Numbered from the stretch's first letter, positions 16,236-26,547 are shown. The stretch is 64,000 nucleotides of DNA from Vibrio sonorensis (GCF_001854765.1 NZ_LJJE01000112.1:233673-297672), one strand, 5' to 3'. Translations and numbers: made by a program. The notes: generated from the letters alone by a model not told the origin.

Positions 16236-19087
16236 ATGAAACTGGTAAAACGCTCCGACTCAGTGAGCAAAACTCATTCAACATTAGGTCTATCTCGACG
16301 CAGCTTTATAAAGAATTCTAGCTTAGCGGCTGGTGGCGCTGCTGGGGCCTATCTACTCAGCCCCGCGATGATTAAGAAAGCTGAAGCTAAGTCAGTGGAC
16401 CCAAATGCAGAAGTTTCCATCAAGCGAACGATTTGTTCCCACTGCTCGGTAGGTTGTGGTATCTACGCCGAAGTACAAAACGGCGTTTGGACAGGTCAAG
16501 AACCTGCGTTCGACCATCCGTTCAACGCCGGAGGACATTGTGCTAAAGGTGCGGCGCTTCGTGAACACGGCCATGGAGAGCGCCGCCTCAAATATCCGAT
16601 GAAGCTCGAAAACGGCAAGTGGAAAAAACTTTCATGGGAACAAGCGATAGATGAGATTGGCGACAAAATTTTAGATATTCGCCAGCAATCTGGCCCCGAT
16701 TCCGTCTACTGGCTTGGCAGTGCTAAGCACAGCAATGAACAAGCTTACATGTTCCGAAAAATGGCATCTTTATGGGGCACAAACAATGTGGATCACCAAG
16801 CGCGAATCTGCCATTCAACTACGGTTGCAGGTGTCGCTAATACTTGGGGCTACGGTGCTATGACTAACTCTTTTAACGATATGCACAACTGCAAATCTAT
16901 GTTGTTTATTGGGTCAAACCCCGCCGAAGCGCACCCAGTAGCAATGCAGCATATATTGATCGCTAAAGAGAAGAACAACTGTAAGATCGTCGTTGCCGAT
17001 CCTCGCCGAACCCGCACTGCTGCAAAGTCAGATCACTACGTTTCATTGAGGCCAGGATCTGATGTAGCGTTTATTTGGGGCATTCTTTGGCACGTGTTCA
17101 AAAACAAATGGGAAGATAAAGAATTTATTCGACAACGCGTTTTCGGAATGGACGAAATCCGTTTAGAAGTTGCAAAGTGGACACCAAAAGAAGTCGAACG
17201 CGTAACTGGTGTATCAGAAGAAGACGTCTATAAAACGGCAAAAATGCTGTCTGAAAATCGTCCCGGTTGCGTTGTCTGGTGTATGGGGGGGACTCAACAC
17301 ACGACGGGAAATAACAATACGCGCGCGTACTGTGTCCTAGAGCTTGCCCTTGGCAACATGGGTAAATCTGGCGGTGGTGCTAACATCTTCCGTGGCCACG
17401 ACAATGTACAAGGCGCGACAGACTTAGGCGTTCTTTCACATACCTTACCGGGTTATTACGGTTTGTCAGATGGTGCTTGGAAACACTGGTCAAAGGTTTG
17501 GCAACTTGACTTTGATTGGGTGCAAGGCCGATTTGACCAAAACAAATATCACGCAAGAAGCCAATGAACAATATGGGTATTCCGGTATCACGTTGGATCG
17601 ATGGCGTATTAGAAGACAAAGACAATATCGAACAGAAAGACAACATTCGCGCCATGTTTTATTGGGGCCACGCAGTCAACTCACAGACTCGTGGTGTGGA
17701 AATGCGCCAGGCGATGAAAAAGCTCGATATGATGGTTATTGTCGACCCATATCCAACCGTTGCGGCGGTAATGAATGATCGCACTGATAACGTCTATCTC
17801 TTACCTGCAACGACACAGTTTGAAACCTACGGCAGTGTAACCGCTTCGAACCGCTCCATACAGTGGAGAGATAAAGTTGTAGACCCTCTGTTTGAATCAA
17901 AACCTGACCACGAAATCATGTACTTACTGACGAAAAAGTTAGGTTATTCCGACAAACTTTTCAAAGGGGTGAGAATCGAAAACAATCAGCCCAGAATCGA
18001 AGATATTACACGTGAGTTCAATAAAGGAATGTGGACCATTGGCTATACGGGGCAAAGTCCAGAGCGTTTAAAAGCGCATCAACAGAATTGGCACACCTTC
18101 CACAAAACCTCTTTGGAAGCGGAAGGAGGGCCAGCTCACGGTGAAACATACGGGCTGCCGTGGCCGTGCTGGGGTACACCAGAGATGAAGCATCCTGGCA
18201 CTCATATTCTCTACGATACGTCTAAGCCAGTGGCCCAAGGTGGAGGAAACTTCCGTGCGAGATTTGGCGTTCAGTTCGAAGGCAACAACTTGTTAGCAGA
18301 GGATAGCTACTCCAAAGGGAGTGAGATCCAAGATGGCTACCCAGAGTTTAACGACAAACTTCTCAAACATTTGGGATGGTGGGACGACCTCACTGAAAGT
18401 GAAAAAGCCGCCGCAGAGGGTAAAAACTGGAAAACCGACCTTTCAGGTGGGATCCAACGCGTGGCAATTAAGCACGGATGTATGCCTTTTGGCAACGCGA
18501 AAGCTCGTGCGGTGGTCTGGACGTTCCCCGATCGCGTGCCATTGCACCGTGAGCCTCTCTATACGCCACGCAGGGACTTAGTTGCCGATTATCCGACATG
18601 GGATGACAAGGCGTCCATTTATCGCCTGCCAACCATGTACAAATCGATTCAAGCGCAAGATAAATCAAAAGAGTATCCCATTATCTTAACGTCTGGCCGA
18701 TTGGTCGAGTATGAAGGGGGAGGAGAAGAGACACGCTCAAACCCTTGGTTAGCAGAACTTCAACAAGAGATGTTTGTTGAGGTTAACCCAAAAGACGCAA
18801 ACGACTTAGGCTTTAGAGATGGCGAAGAAGTGTGGGTGGAAGGAGCAGAGAAAGGACGAATTAAGGTCAAAGCATTGGTCACCAGACGAGTAAAAGCGGG
18901 AATGGCTTTCATTCCATTCCACTTTGGCGGTAAGTTCCAAGGCGAAGACCTACGAGAGCGTTACCCAGAAGGTTCTGATCCTTATGTCATTGGCGAAGCG
19001 GCAAACATCGCAACCACGTACGGCTATGACCCTGTGACCCAAATGCAGGAAACCAAAGTCACTCTATGTAACATTCGCAAAGCGTAA
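16236..19087 (+). CDS. fdhA: periplasmic formate dehydrogenase catalytic subunit, Cys type (one frameshift)
   Basis: Oxidises formate at a bis-MGD Mo or W centre; about 950 residues when joined. It has a Tat leader LSRRSFIKNSS and a [4Fe-4S] motif CSHCSVGCGIY with the distal Cys in GGHCAKGA. The metal ligand is Cys192 (ARICHSTT) where E. coli FDHs have selenocysteine, so this is a Cys variant. The frame breaks near base 17563: DQNKYHARSQ stops, and MNNMGIPVSRWIDGV continues one frame over. One missing A in CAA(A)TGAAC repairs it. Cofactor domains continue intact to the end (ATYGYDPVTQMQE). It is probably an active enzyme with a base-calling error. The adjacent tungstate importer suggests W may be used. 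Confidence 0.88.
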
Positions 19088-19098
19088 GGATGATCAAA

Positions 19099-19707
19099 AT
19101 GGCTAAAATGAAATTTCTATGTGATACCAAGCGCTGCATTGAATGTAACGGGTGTGTCACTGCGTGTAAAAACGAAAACGATGATGCGCTGGAGTGGGGA
19201 ATACAAAGACGTCGCGTGGTCACACTAAACGACGGTGAACCCGGCGAGAACTCCATTTCTGTAGCTTGTATGCATTGTACCGACGCTCCTTGTATGGCGG
19301 TTTGTCCTACCGATTGTTTTAAGCAAACGGACGACGGAATTGTTCTACACAATAAAGACCTTTGTATAGGCTGCGGATACTGTCTATTTGCGTGCCCATT
19401 TGGTGCACCACAGTTTCCAAAGCAGTCTGCGTTTGGTGAGCGCGGGAAAATGGACAAATGTACATTCTGCGCTGGCGGACCAGAAACGGAAGACGGTTCT
19501 GTCGAAGAGCGCCAAAAGTACGGTGCCAATCGCATATCAGAAGGCAAAGTCCCTATGTGTGCCTCACTTTGCTCAACCAAAGCGCTTCTAGCTGGAGATG
19601 CAGACAAGATTTCCGAGATTTTCCGTCAACGGGTGGTGGAGCGAGGAGCTAAAGGTGCTGGTTGGACTAACGGTGAAGATCTTTCTTACGATGCCACAAA
19701 AAGTTAG
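19099..19707 (+). CDS. fdhB: formate dehydrogenase iron-sulfur subunit
   Basis: Electron-transfer subunit of about 202 residues with four [4Fe-4S] cluster motifs: CIECNGCVTACKNE, CMHCTDAPCMAVCPTD, CIGCGYCLFACPFGA, and the split set CTFCAGG...CASLCSTKAL. It relays electrons from FdhA to the cytochrome b subunit. The start at 19099 is preferred to the ATG at 19090 because AAGG is then 8 bases upstream instead of touching the start. It has no Tat leader, so it is probably exported together with FdhA. Confidence 0.92.
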   Translation: MAKMKFLCDTKRCIECNGCVTACKNENDDALEWGIQRRRVVTLNDGEPGENSISVACMHCTDAPCMAVCPTDCFKQTDDGIVLHNKDLCIGCGYCLFACPFGAPQFPKQSAFGERGKMDKCTFCAGGPETEDGSVEERQKYGANRISEGKVPMCASLCSTKALLAGDADKISEIFRQRVVERGAKGAGWTNGEDLSYDATKS

Positions 19708-19717
19708 GGAGTAAACA

Positions 19718-20677
19718 ATGAGTTTGATTCGTGTCTTGTTAACCATGGCTTTTAGTTTCTGCCTGATCAACTCGGCCATAGCTGATGACAACCAAACAGC
19801 TAGTGCCAAGCAAGAGATTGCCCAACTCGCTGGCGCCGATTACTGGCGTCAGGTAAAAGACGGGACGGAAGGCTATACAACAGCTCAAGGCGATGAAGCT
19901 GGCGTTCTCATTAACACTACCGGACAGTTGTGGCGCGAAATTCGAAACAAGTGGATTACCCCGATAGGCGTTGCCATGATCGCTGTGTCATTTGGTTCGC
20001 TAGCCTTGTTCTATTTTTGGGCAGGCCAAATCAAGTTGGACAAACCTAGGAGCGGTAAGAAAATCCTCAGGTGGACGCCATTTGAACGCGCACTTCACTG
20101 GTACACGGCATTGCTCTTTATCATTTTAGCGATATCGGGATTAACTCTGATGTACGGCAAGTACGTGCTAAAGCCTGTCATGACCGATGGGGTATGGGCA
20201 AACTTAATCATGGCAGCCAAGGTGTCACACAACTATCTTGGACCACTGTTTGTAATCGGTATTGTACTAATGCTTGTCAAGTGGCTGAAAAACAACTTCT
20301 TCACAAAAGTTGACTTGGAATGGTTTAAGCAGGGAGGAGGGATCATCCCCAATGGTAACCACCCGTCAGCGGACTTTTGCAACGGCGGAGAGAAGATATG
20401 GTTTTGGCTGTTAGCGACTGCAGGGCTCACCGTTTGTATAACTGGGCTAATAATGGATTTCCCAATGTTTGGTCAACTTCGACAAGATATGCAGATTGCA
20501 AACATTTTGCACGCCGTCGCATCTCTCGGTTTGATCGCCGCTTCCTTTGGGCACATTTACATTGGCACCATTGGTACCGAAGGTGCCTTAGAAGGAATGA
20601 AAACGGGCTATGTCGACGAAACTTGGGCCAAACAGCATCACAACCTTTGGTTCGACCGAGTTAAAGATCAGCAGTAA
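19718..20677 (+). CDS. fdhC: formate dehydrogenase cytochrome b556 subunit
   Basis: Membrane anchor and di-haem cytochrome b that passes electrons from FdhB to quinone. The 319-residue protein has a cleavable-looking signal (LLTMAFSFCLINSAIADD). It then has a short periplasmic stretch and four or five hydrophobic helices with histidines suited to haem ligation (FERALHWYTALLF, AAKVSHNYLGPLF, NILHAVASLG, SFGHIYIG). The extra N-terminal domain matches the longer FdhC type. It ends the operon before a strong terminator. Confidence 0.9.
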   Translation: MSLIRVLLTMAFSFCLINSAIADDNQTASAKQEIAQLAGADYWRQVKDGTEGYTTAQGDEAGVLINTTGQLWREIRNKWITPIGVAMIAVSFGSLALFYFWAGQIKLDKPRSGKKILRWTPFERALHWYTALLFIILAISGLTLMYGKYVLKPVMTDGVWANLIMAAKVSHNYLGPLFVIGIVLMLVKWLKNNFFTKVDLEWFKQGGGIIPNGNHPSADFCNGGEKIWFWLLATAGLTVCITGLIMDFPMFGQLRQDMQIANILHAVASLGLIAASFGHIYIGTIGTEGALEGMKTGYVDETWAKQHHNLWFDRVKDQQ

Positions 20678-20698
20678 CACAAGGGTTACCCCCGATTT

Positions 20699-20726
20699 AA
20701 CGCCACCAATTTGTGGCGTTTTTTTT
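20699..20726 (+). terminator. rho-independent terminator of the fdh operon
   Basis: A CGCCAC/GTGGCG stem with loop CAATTT is followed by eight T residues. Confidence 0.9.
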
Positions 20727-20861
20727 GCCCTTAAGTTTGGTTACACCTCACAAATTCAAACTCAGGATGGGCTTCATGCGACCATGGTCTAATCCCTGCT
20801 GCTACTGTTGTTTTTCTAACGGTGCTATGCTGGTCTTATGTTACTCAAACAGGGAAGTAGT

Positions 20862-21599
20862 ATGAGTTTTCCTTATCGAAATGTGGTCGTTTTAACTGGC
20901 GCAGGTATATCAGCAGAATCGGGGATACAAACTTTCCGAGCTCAGGATGGGCTTTGGGAAAATCACCGAATAGAAGATGTCGCAACACCAGAGGGCTTTG
21001 CCAGAGATCCTGATTTAGTACAAGATTTCTACAATCAGAGACGCAAAAAACTTCAAGACTCAAGTATCGAGCCTAACGCAGCGCATAGCGCCTTGGGCAA
21101 ACTGGAAGCAGCGCTGGATGGTACAGTGACGATCATCACGCAAAACATTGATAACTTACACGAGCGCGGGGGGAGTTCAAACGTGATCCACATGCACGGC
21201 GAGCTGCTAAAGGCGCGTTGTAGTGAGTCTAATCAAGTGATCGAAGAGAAAGGGGACATTTTGACGGGAGACCTTTGTCACTGCTGTCAATTACCGTCAC
21301 AGATGCGTCCCCATGTGGTTTGGTTTGGTGAGATGCCTCTGCGCATGGGCGATATTTATGCCTCATTGGAAGAGGCTGATTTGTTCGTCTCCATCGGTAC
21401 TTCTGGTGTTGTATACCCAGCGGCGGGATTTGTGCACGACGCCCGGATGCACGGGGCACACACTATAGAAATAAACTTGGAGCCAAGTGCTGTTGAAAGT
21501 GAGTTTGAGGAAAAAAGATATGGGAAAGCGAGCATCGAAGTACCCAAGTTAGTTGAAGAGATCCTCGCACTACAGCAACCTAATCAGCAGCAGGCCTAG
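20862..21599 (+). CDS. cobB: NAD-dependent protein deacylase (sirtuin)
   Basis: Class III sirtuin that removes acyl groups from lysines using NAD. It shows GAGISAESGI (NAD binding), TQNIDNLHERGG, the catalytic HMHGEL, a zinc-binding region with Cys residues (ARCSES, LCHCC) and PHVVWFGE. The start at 20862 gives a 245-residue protein, the usual length for Vibrio, and is preceded by AGGGA; an ATG at 20838 has no such site. Despite the symbol, it is unrelated to the cobalamin CobB/CbiA encoded later. Its 3' end overlaps the convergent GGDEF gene by 20 bases. Confidence 0.93.
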   Translation: MSFPYRNVVVLTGAGISAESGIQTFRAQDGLWENHRIEDVATPEGFARDPDLVQDFYNQRRKKLQDSSIEPNAAHSALGKLEAALDGTVTIITQNIDNLHERGGSSNVIHMHGELLKARCSESNQVIEEKGDILTGDLCHCCQLPSQMRPHVVWFGEMPLRMGDIYASLEEADLFVSIGTSGVVYPAAGFVHDARMHGAHTIEINLEPSAVESEFEEKRYGKASIEVPKLVEEILALQQPNQQQA

Positions 21600-22395
21600 A
21601 CTTTTTTTGGCCGTGTTTCATTTGATACATGGCCTTATCTGTTTTTTCTAACGCTTCAAAGAATCGCGAGCGAGTTGAGCGTTCAATACCGTAGGAAAAA
21701 GAAATAGCGCTATCTTTAAGACCGTATTTCACTTTTTCAACAAACACTTTTCCTCGTTTGGGATGGAGCAGTACAACAAACTCATCCCCACCAATTCTAA
21801 ACGCTTGTTCTGGAGATTCGGTAAACTCATTGAGGGCGTTTGCAAATTCTATTAGCATCAAATCGCCTTTTGCATGACCTTGCAGGTCATTGATAGCCTT
21901 GAGGCCATCAATATCGATATACACTAAGTCAAAGTCTTCCAGGCGAATAGCATTGAGTTTTTTGCGGTTGTACAAGCCAGTGAGTTCATCTCTGGCCGCG
22001 TTTTCCCTTACTTTGTGCAGCATCGAGGTTAGACCAAAGGCGATAAACAGATAGGCGACCTGTAGCGTTCCATCTTCGATAAATACGTCAATAAGTTCAT
22101 GCTGGTCCGCTAATCGGTCAAGGTAGGCTATCTCTGTAATCAAGTCATAGGCCGCATTAAACAACAATAAACTCAAGCCCGTGATAATCAGGCGATTCGA
22201 TGAACGTATCTGACGAGAGATGTGAAATATATAAATCAGCACCATCAAGGTTGTGGTTTCAAAAAGCAGATCGTACTTAGAGTCTACCTCGATGTAATAC
22301 GCCAGCATCAACATAATGAATGGGACGGCGCACAAGGTAGTAAAAATTGCCAAGGGCAATGTGAAAAGTGTTGGTTGCTTTTTATTCTTCATCAA
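21580..22395 (-). CDS. membrane GGDEF diguanylate cyclase
   Basis: A 271-residue protein with four hydrophobic helices in the N-terminal ~125 residues and a C-terminal GGDEF domain. The domain has an intact active-site RIGGDEF and DELTGLYNRKKL, so it probably makes cyclic di-GMP. No RxxD inhibitory site is visible five residues before GGDEF, so product inhibition is doubtful. The domain is rather short (about 140 residues). No EAL or PAS domain is present. Signal unknown. Confidence 0.87.
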   Translation of the reverse strand: MMKNKKQPTLFTLPLAIFTTLCAVPFIMLMLAYYIEVDSKYDLLFETTTLMVLIYIFHISRQIRSSNRLIITGLSLLLFNAAYDLITEIAYLDRLADQHELIDVFIEDGTLQVAYLFIAFGLTSMLHKVRENAARDELTGLYNRKKLNAIRLEDFDLVYIDIDGLKAINDLQGHAKGDLMLIEFANALNEFTESPEQAFRIGGDEFVVLLHPKRGKVFVEKVKYGLKDSAISFSYGIERSTRSRFFEALEKTDKAMYQMKHGQKKSRPAAD

Positions 22396-22424
22396 ACGCT
22401 AAACACTCGTGTGGCTCATAATGA

Positions 22425-22450
22425 AATAGAGCGGCATAAGCCGCTCTATT
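22425..22450. terminator. hairpin terminator after potD
   Basis: A perfect 11-bp inverted repeat (AATAGAGCGGC) with a 4-base loop lies between the GGDEF start and the potD stop on the minus strand. It is short of a T-run but highly stable. Confidence 0.7.
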
Positions 22451-22477
22451 AATCTTAATAGATATTTAGCAAAACAG

Positions 22478-23512
22478 TTAGTTACTCACTTTTAGCTTTT
22501 GGAAGTACTCATCATACATCACGCTAGCTTCGCCAACTTCATCTTGCCATACGCCACTTTCCATAACTTCTTGCGGAGGGAAAATGCTTGGATCGTTAGC
22601 AAACTCTTCAGGTAGTAACTCGTGAGCAGTCTTAACTGGAGTAGGGTAACCAATCTCTTGCGCTATTTTTGCTGCGTTTTCAGGGCGAAGCAGGAAATTA
22701 ATCATCTTATGTGCCGCGTCGACATTTGTAGCTTCTGTTGGTATTGCTAGGCTATCCATCCAGAAGATCGCGCCTTTTTCAGGCCAAATAATATCGATTG
22801 AAGCACCTTCTTGGCGGGCCATGTAAGCAGAACCATTCCAAAGCATGCCAAGTGAAACTTCTCCTGCTAGGTATGGGTTTGCGGGAAAGTCCGAGTTAAA
22901 CACCAACACGTTTGGCATCAGCTTTTTCAACTCGTTATAAGCCGCTTCAATCTCTGCTGGGTCAGTTGTGTTTGGCGAATAGCCAAGTTTAGTTAAAGCA
23001 ATATGGAAAACTTCGCGGGAATCGTCCATCAACATTAGTTGACCTTCCCACTTGCTATCCCAAAAATCATCCCACTTTGTGATAGAGCCCTTGTCCAGCA
23101 TATCGGAATTTATGCCAATTCCGGTCGCTCCCCAAATGTATGGGATTGAGTAACTGTTGTCTGGGTCAAAAGGTTTGTCTAAAAAGTTAGTATCCAGATC
23201 GGCGAAGTGTGAAAGCTTGGACTTGTCGATTTTTTGTAACATGCCTTCTTTGCGCATTTTAGATACAAAGTAGGTAGAAGGAACAACCAAGTCATAGCCC
23301 GAGCCTTGAGTTTTTAACTTAGCGTACATGCTTTCGTTAGACTCATATGTCGAGTAGATAACTTTTATTCCAGTCTCTTTGGTAAAGTCTTCTAAAACTT
23401 CATTCGGTATGTATTCAGACCAGTTGTAGAAGTACAGTTCCTGATCGTCAGCCATTGCAGGGGAGGCAATAAGCGTGGCTGCGCAAAGCGCACTCGCGTA
23501 GATTTTTTTCAT
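22478..23512 (-). CDS. potD: spermidine/putrescine-binding periplasmic protein
   Basis: Polyamine receptor of the PotABCD importer. The protein of about 344 residues has signal peptide MKKIYASALCAATLIASPAMA. The mature start ELYFYNWSEYIPNEV and the polyamine-pocket residues around STYESNESMYAKL and IPYIWGATGIG are typical of PotD. The start at 23512 (MKKIY) is chosen over an upstream GTG because the signal peptide begins there and GGA precedes it. A 293-base gap with a hairpin separates it from potC, so it may have its own promoter. Confidence 0.92.
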   Translation of the reverse strand: MKKIYASALCAATLIASPAMADDQELYFYNWSEYIPNEVLEDFTKETGIKVIYSTYESNESMYAKLKTQGSGYDLVVPSTYFVSKMRKEGMLQKIDKSKLSHFADLDTNFLDKPFDPDNSYSIPYIWGATGIGINSDMLDKGSITKWDDFWDSKWEGQLMLMDDSREVFHIALTKLGYSPNTTDPAEIEAAYNELKKLMPNVLVFNSDFPANPYLAGEVSLGMLWNGSAYMARQEGASIDIIWPEKGAIFWMDSLAIPTEATNVDAAHKMINFLLRPENAAKIAQEIGYPTPVKTAHELLPEEFANDPSIFPPQEVMESGVWQDEVGEASVMYDEYFQKLKVSN

Positions 23513-23630
23513 TATTAATCCAGTAATCACTAAGCCTGTGAGACATCTTGTGCACTCAGTCAGGCGTTGAAAACAAAATTTGTTATTGGTATTTGTAACC
23601 TGTACTCCATCAGTATATCAGCCGAATAGA

Positions 23631-23658
23631 AAAATAGGCAGCAAATGCCACCTATTTT
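23631..23658. terminator. hairpin in the potC-potD gap
   Basis: AAAATAGG and CCTATTTT form inverted arms around a 12-base loop containing a further GGCA/TGCC. It could attenuate read-through from potABC into potD, giving different levels of transporter and binding protein. Confidence 0.5.
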
Positions 23659-23805
23659 CGTGTGTTTTTACGTGCTTGATGATAGTTTAATCAGTATTTC
23701 ATATTTCTATCTATCTAGCTAGTTGATAACTCTGTCTAATATAAAGTGTCTATTCATCCACCGGAGTTTATCTCTATTATAGTGAGTTATAAGGCGAGTA
23801 TAACT

Positions 23806-24573
23806 TTAGGCTTTTTCCCGTGCGATAAGTTGAGAAAGCACAACCAAGACTAAAGAGACTATCAGCATAACCGTAGCCAACGCGTTCACTTCTGGTGAGA
23901 TACCCACCTTAACCATTGAGTACACTTTTAAAGGCAAGATCTCATAGGTAGGTCCAGTAACAAATGAGCTAATAATTACATCGTCTAAAGATAGTGTGAA
24001 ACTGAGTAACCAACCGGCTGCAACTGCTGGTTTGGCCAAGGGTAAGATAATCTGCTTGAGGATCACCCATTCACTTGCGCCCAAATCTTTTGCCGCTTCA
24101 AGCATTTTCACATCAAATCCATTAAGTCGGCTATATACGGTTACCACAACAAACGGCAGACAGAACGTGATATGCGCCACTAGCAATGTGAAAAAACCCA
24201 ACTGAGCACCCAAAACCAAAAACAGTGCAAGAAGAGAAATGGCCATGACAATATCCGGAGACATCATAACAACAAACAACATGCCATTGACTGCTGCCTT
24301 GCCTTTAAATCTATAACGGAATAGGGCTACAGCAGTCAGGCTGCCTATGATGGTGGCCGCCGTCGCAGAGAATACCGCAACATTTAATGAATGCCACGCT
24401 GCTTGCATTAGGCTGTCATTGTTAACTAATGCTTCGTACCATTTGGTTGTGAGTCCTCCCCATTTCATCCCAAACTTGTTGGCATTAAATGAGTTAACGA
24501 TAAGAACAACAATTGGCAAATACAAAAACGCATACACCAAAGCCATAAAACTATACTTCGCGCTACGCCCCAT
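23806..24573 (-). CDS. potC: spermidine/putrescine ABC transporter permease PotC
   Basis: Inner-membrane permease with about six helices. The coupling motif EAAKDLGASEWVILKQIILP around residue 160 is typical of binding-protein-dependent permeases. The 255-residue length and the N-terminal YAFLYLPIVVLIVNSFN match PotC. It overlaps potB by one base (TAATG). Confidence 0.92.
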   Translation of the reverse strand: MGRSAKYSFMALVYAFLYLPIVVLIVNSFNANKFGMKWGGLTTKWYEALVNNDSLMQAAWHSLNVAVFSATAATIIGSLTAVALFRYRFKGKAAVNGMLFVVMMSPDIVMAISLLALFLVLGAQLGFFTLLVAHITFCLPFVVVTVYSRLNGFDVKMLEAAKDLGASEWVILKQIILPLAKPAVAAGWLLSFTLSLDDVIISSFVTGPTYEILPLKVYSMVKVGISPEVNALATVMLIVSLVLVVLSQLIAREKA

Positions 24574-25433
24574 TATTCAAGCTCCACTTTTTTGTTAAGC
24601 AGCTTACCGGCCCGGTAATAAGCGTATAACATCACTGCCATTGCAGTGGTTAACGCGATACTGGTGGCAGCACCAAACGGCCAATCACGAGCATTGAGCA
24701 CCTGACTCTTAATAACATTACCGATCAATAAGTTTTTCGCGCCGCCCAGAAGGTCGGCGATATAGAACATACCTAATGCGGGCAATAGAACAAGAAGGCA
24801 ACCGCCAATAATTCCCGGCATTGTCAGAGGTAATATCACCTTAGTAAATGTCTGAATCTTACTCGCACCCAAGTCTTTTGCCGCTTCAATATAGGTGTGA
24901 TCCAGTTTTTCGATTGCAGAGTAGAGCGGTAGGATCATAAAGGGCAGTAGGATGTATACCAAACCAATCATTACCGCTGTTTCGGTGTACATGATTCGCA
25001 GCGGTTTATCAATGATATCTAGTGCCAACAGGCCTTTATTGAGTACGCCTTGAGTACCCAAAACAATCTTTAAGCCGTAAGTGCGGATCAGCGAGTTTGT
25101 CCAAAAGGGGACAATGACTAAAAACAGCATAAACGGTCGCCATTTGGATGGCATCTTGGCAATCGTGTAAGCAAATGGATAGCCAACCATCAAACAGATC
25201 AACGTCGCGACAATCGCCATGTAAAAAGAGTGGAGCAGCACCTTGGCATACAAGGGGTCCAATAATCTTACGTAGTTGTCGAAGGTAAAGGACAGTTCAA
25301 TTAAGTTTGATTCGTGTCGAGTCAAGAAACTGGTACCAACGATCATCAGATTTGGTACCAATACAAATAAGCCAAGCCAGCCTACGATAAGAGCTATGAT
25401 GGCGTTTTGCAGACTAATCTTGCTGCTCTTCAT
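24573..25433 (-). CDS. potB: spermidine/putrescine ABC transporter permease PotB
   Basis: Second permease of the polyamine importer, about 286 residues from MKSSKISLQNAI. It has six hydrophobic segments and the coupling loop EAAKDLGASKIQTFTKVILP. The start at 25433 lies within the last codons of potA, giving a 20-base overlap with GGTGG as ribosome-binding site. A longer in-frame start at 25553 would run far into potA and is rejected. Confidence 0.92.
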   Translation of the reverse strand: MKSSKISLQNAIIALIVGWLGLFVLVPNLMIVGTSFLTRHESNLIELSFTFDNYVRLLDPLYAKVLLHSFYMAIVATLICLMVGYPFAYTIAKMPSKWRPFMLFLVIVPFWTNSLIRTYGLKIVLGTQGVLNKGLLALDIIDKPLRIMYTETAVMIGLVYILLPFMILPLYSAIEKLDHTYIEAAKDLGASKIQTFTKVILPLTMPGIIGGCLLVLLPALGMFYIADLLGGAKNLLIGNVIKSQVLNARDWPFGAATSIALTTAMAVMLYAYYRAGKLLNKKVELE

Positions 25434-26547
25434 CGAGTACCACCTCCCAGCTTTCAACCCATGTGATAGCCACTTTCTGCTCCAAAGAGTGGTCAACGTC
25501 GGGATCGTCTTCGTTAAAGAATTCACTAACCATAACCTTGAGACCTGATTCAAGTTCGATGACAGAATCTAGCGTCATACCTTTATAGGTGCGTTCTTTA
25601 ACATGGCCTACAATGCCTTTTTCTTCGCTCTCCTTTATCTCTTCGATACGGAGATCCTCAGGTCGAAGTAAAACCTGCAACTGAGCACCTTGCTCGGCAT
25701 TTCCTTGGTAGTACACCACTGACTCAACGCCTTCAATCATCGCCTTTATTCGTTTGTCGTCTATTCGTTCTAACATTGTCGCGGAAAAGACGTTTATTTC
25801 TCCGATAAAGCGCGCGACGAAGAGGTTTTTAGGCTCTTCGTAGATCTCTCGCGGCGAGCCATCTTGCTCTATAACACCTTCGCGCATAACAATAATGCGA
25901 TCAGACATTGAAAGGGCTTCTTCCTGATCATGGGTGACAAAAATAAAGGTTATGCCTAGTTGACGTTGCAGTTGTTTTAGTTCGATCTGCATCTGTTTTC
26001 GCAACTTGTAATCGAGCGCCGAGAGCGACTCGTCAAGAAGTAATACTTTCGGTTTGTTTACTACCGCTCGCGCAATTGCAATTCTCTGCTGTTGTCCGCC
26101 AGAAAGCTGATGGGGCTTTCTACCGGCCATTTGTTCAAGCCGAACCATTTTAAGGGCTTCTGTTACGCGAGGTTCAATTTCAACGGCAGGTACTTTTTGC
26201 ATCCGCAAGCCAAACGCGACGTTATCAAATACCGTCATATGGGGAAACAGTGCATAACTCTGGAACACGGTATTTACATGTCGCTGCTCAGCAGGAGTGT
26301 CAGTGACGTCTTGACCATCAAGCAGGATCTTTCCTTTATCCGCATTTTCAAAGCCTGCGATCATCCGCAAAACCGTGGTCTTTCCACAGCCGGAAGGGCC
26401 TAGAATAGTTAGGAATTCGCCGTGATTTACATCGAGGTTAAAATGTCCAATGATCTCTTTGTCATCGAAACTTTTGCTGATACCGGTCAGCTGAATCACC
26501 GGTTTTTCTGCTTGCTGCGTGCTATTCAACGTCTGTTTTTCTCCCAC
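25414..26547 (-). CDS. potA: spermidine/putrescine ABC transporter ATPase PotA
   Basis: Energises polyamine uptake. The 377-residue protein has Walker A GPSGCGKTT (about residue 51), signature LSGGQQQR (about 150), Walker B VLLLDESLSALD and the H-loop FVTHDQEEA. A C-terminal TOBE regulatory domain follows (VLLRPEDLRIEE). First gene of potABC; the AT-rich 288-base region upstream to 26836 should contain its promoter. Confidence 0.93.
   Translation of the reverse strand: MGEKQTLNSTQQAEKPVIQLTGISKSFDDKEIIGHFNLDVNHGEFLTILGPSGCGKTTVLRMIAGFENADKGKILLDGQDVTDTPAEQRHVNTVFQSYALFPHMTVFDNVAFGLRMQKVPAVEIEPRVTEALKMVRLEQMAGRKPHQLSGGQQQRIAIARAVVNKPKVLLLDESLSALDYKLRKQMQIELKQLQRQLGITFIFVTHDQEEALSMSDRIIVMREGVIEQDGSPREIYEEPKNLFVARFIGEINVFSATMLERIDDKRIKAMIEGVESVVYYQGNAEQGAQLQVLLRPEDLRIEEIKESEEKGIVGHVKERTYKGMTLDSVIELESGLKVMVSEFFNEDDPDVDHSLEQKVAITWVESWEVVLDEEQQD

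Noticed and set aside
16236..19087. Two separate formate dehydrogenase genes (16236-17567 and 17564-19087)
   Set aside because: Together they make one standard-length catalytic subunit; the second half lacks its own leader and iron-sulfur motif, so a frameshift is the better explanation.
25434..25553. A 40-residue longer N-terminus for PotB
   Set aside because: It overlaps potA deeply, is rich in Trp/Ser/Leu read from the wrong frame, and a good start with ribosome-binding site exists at 25433.
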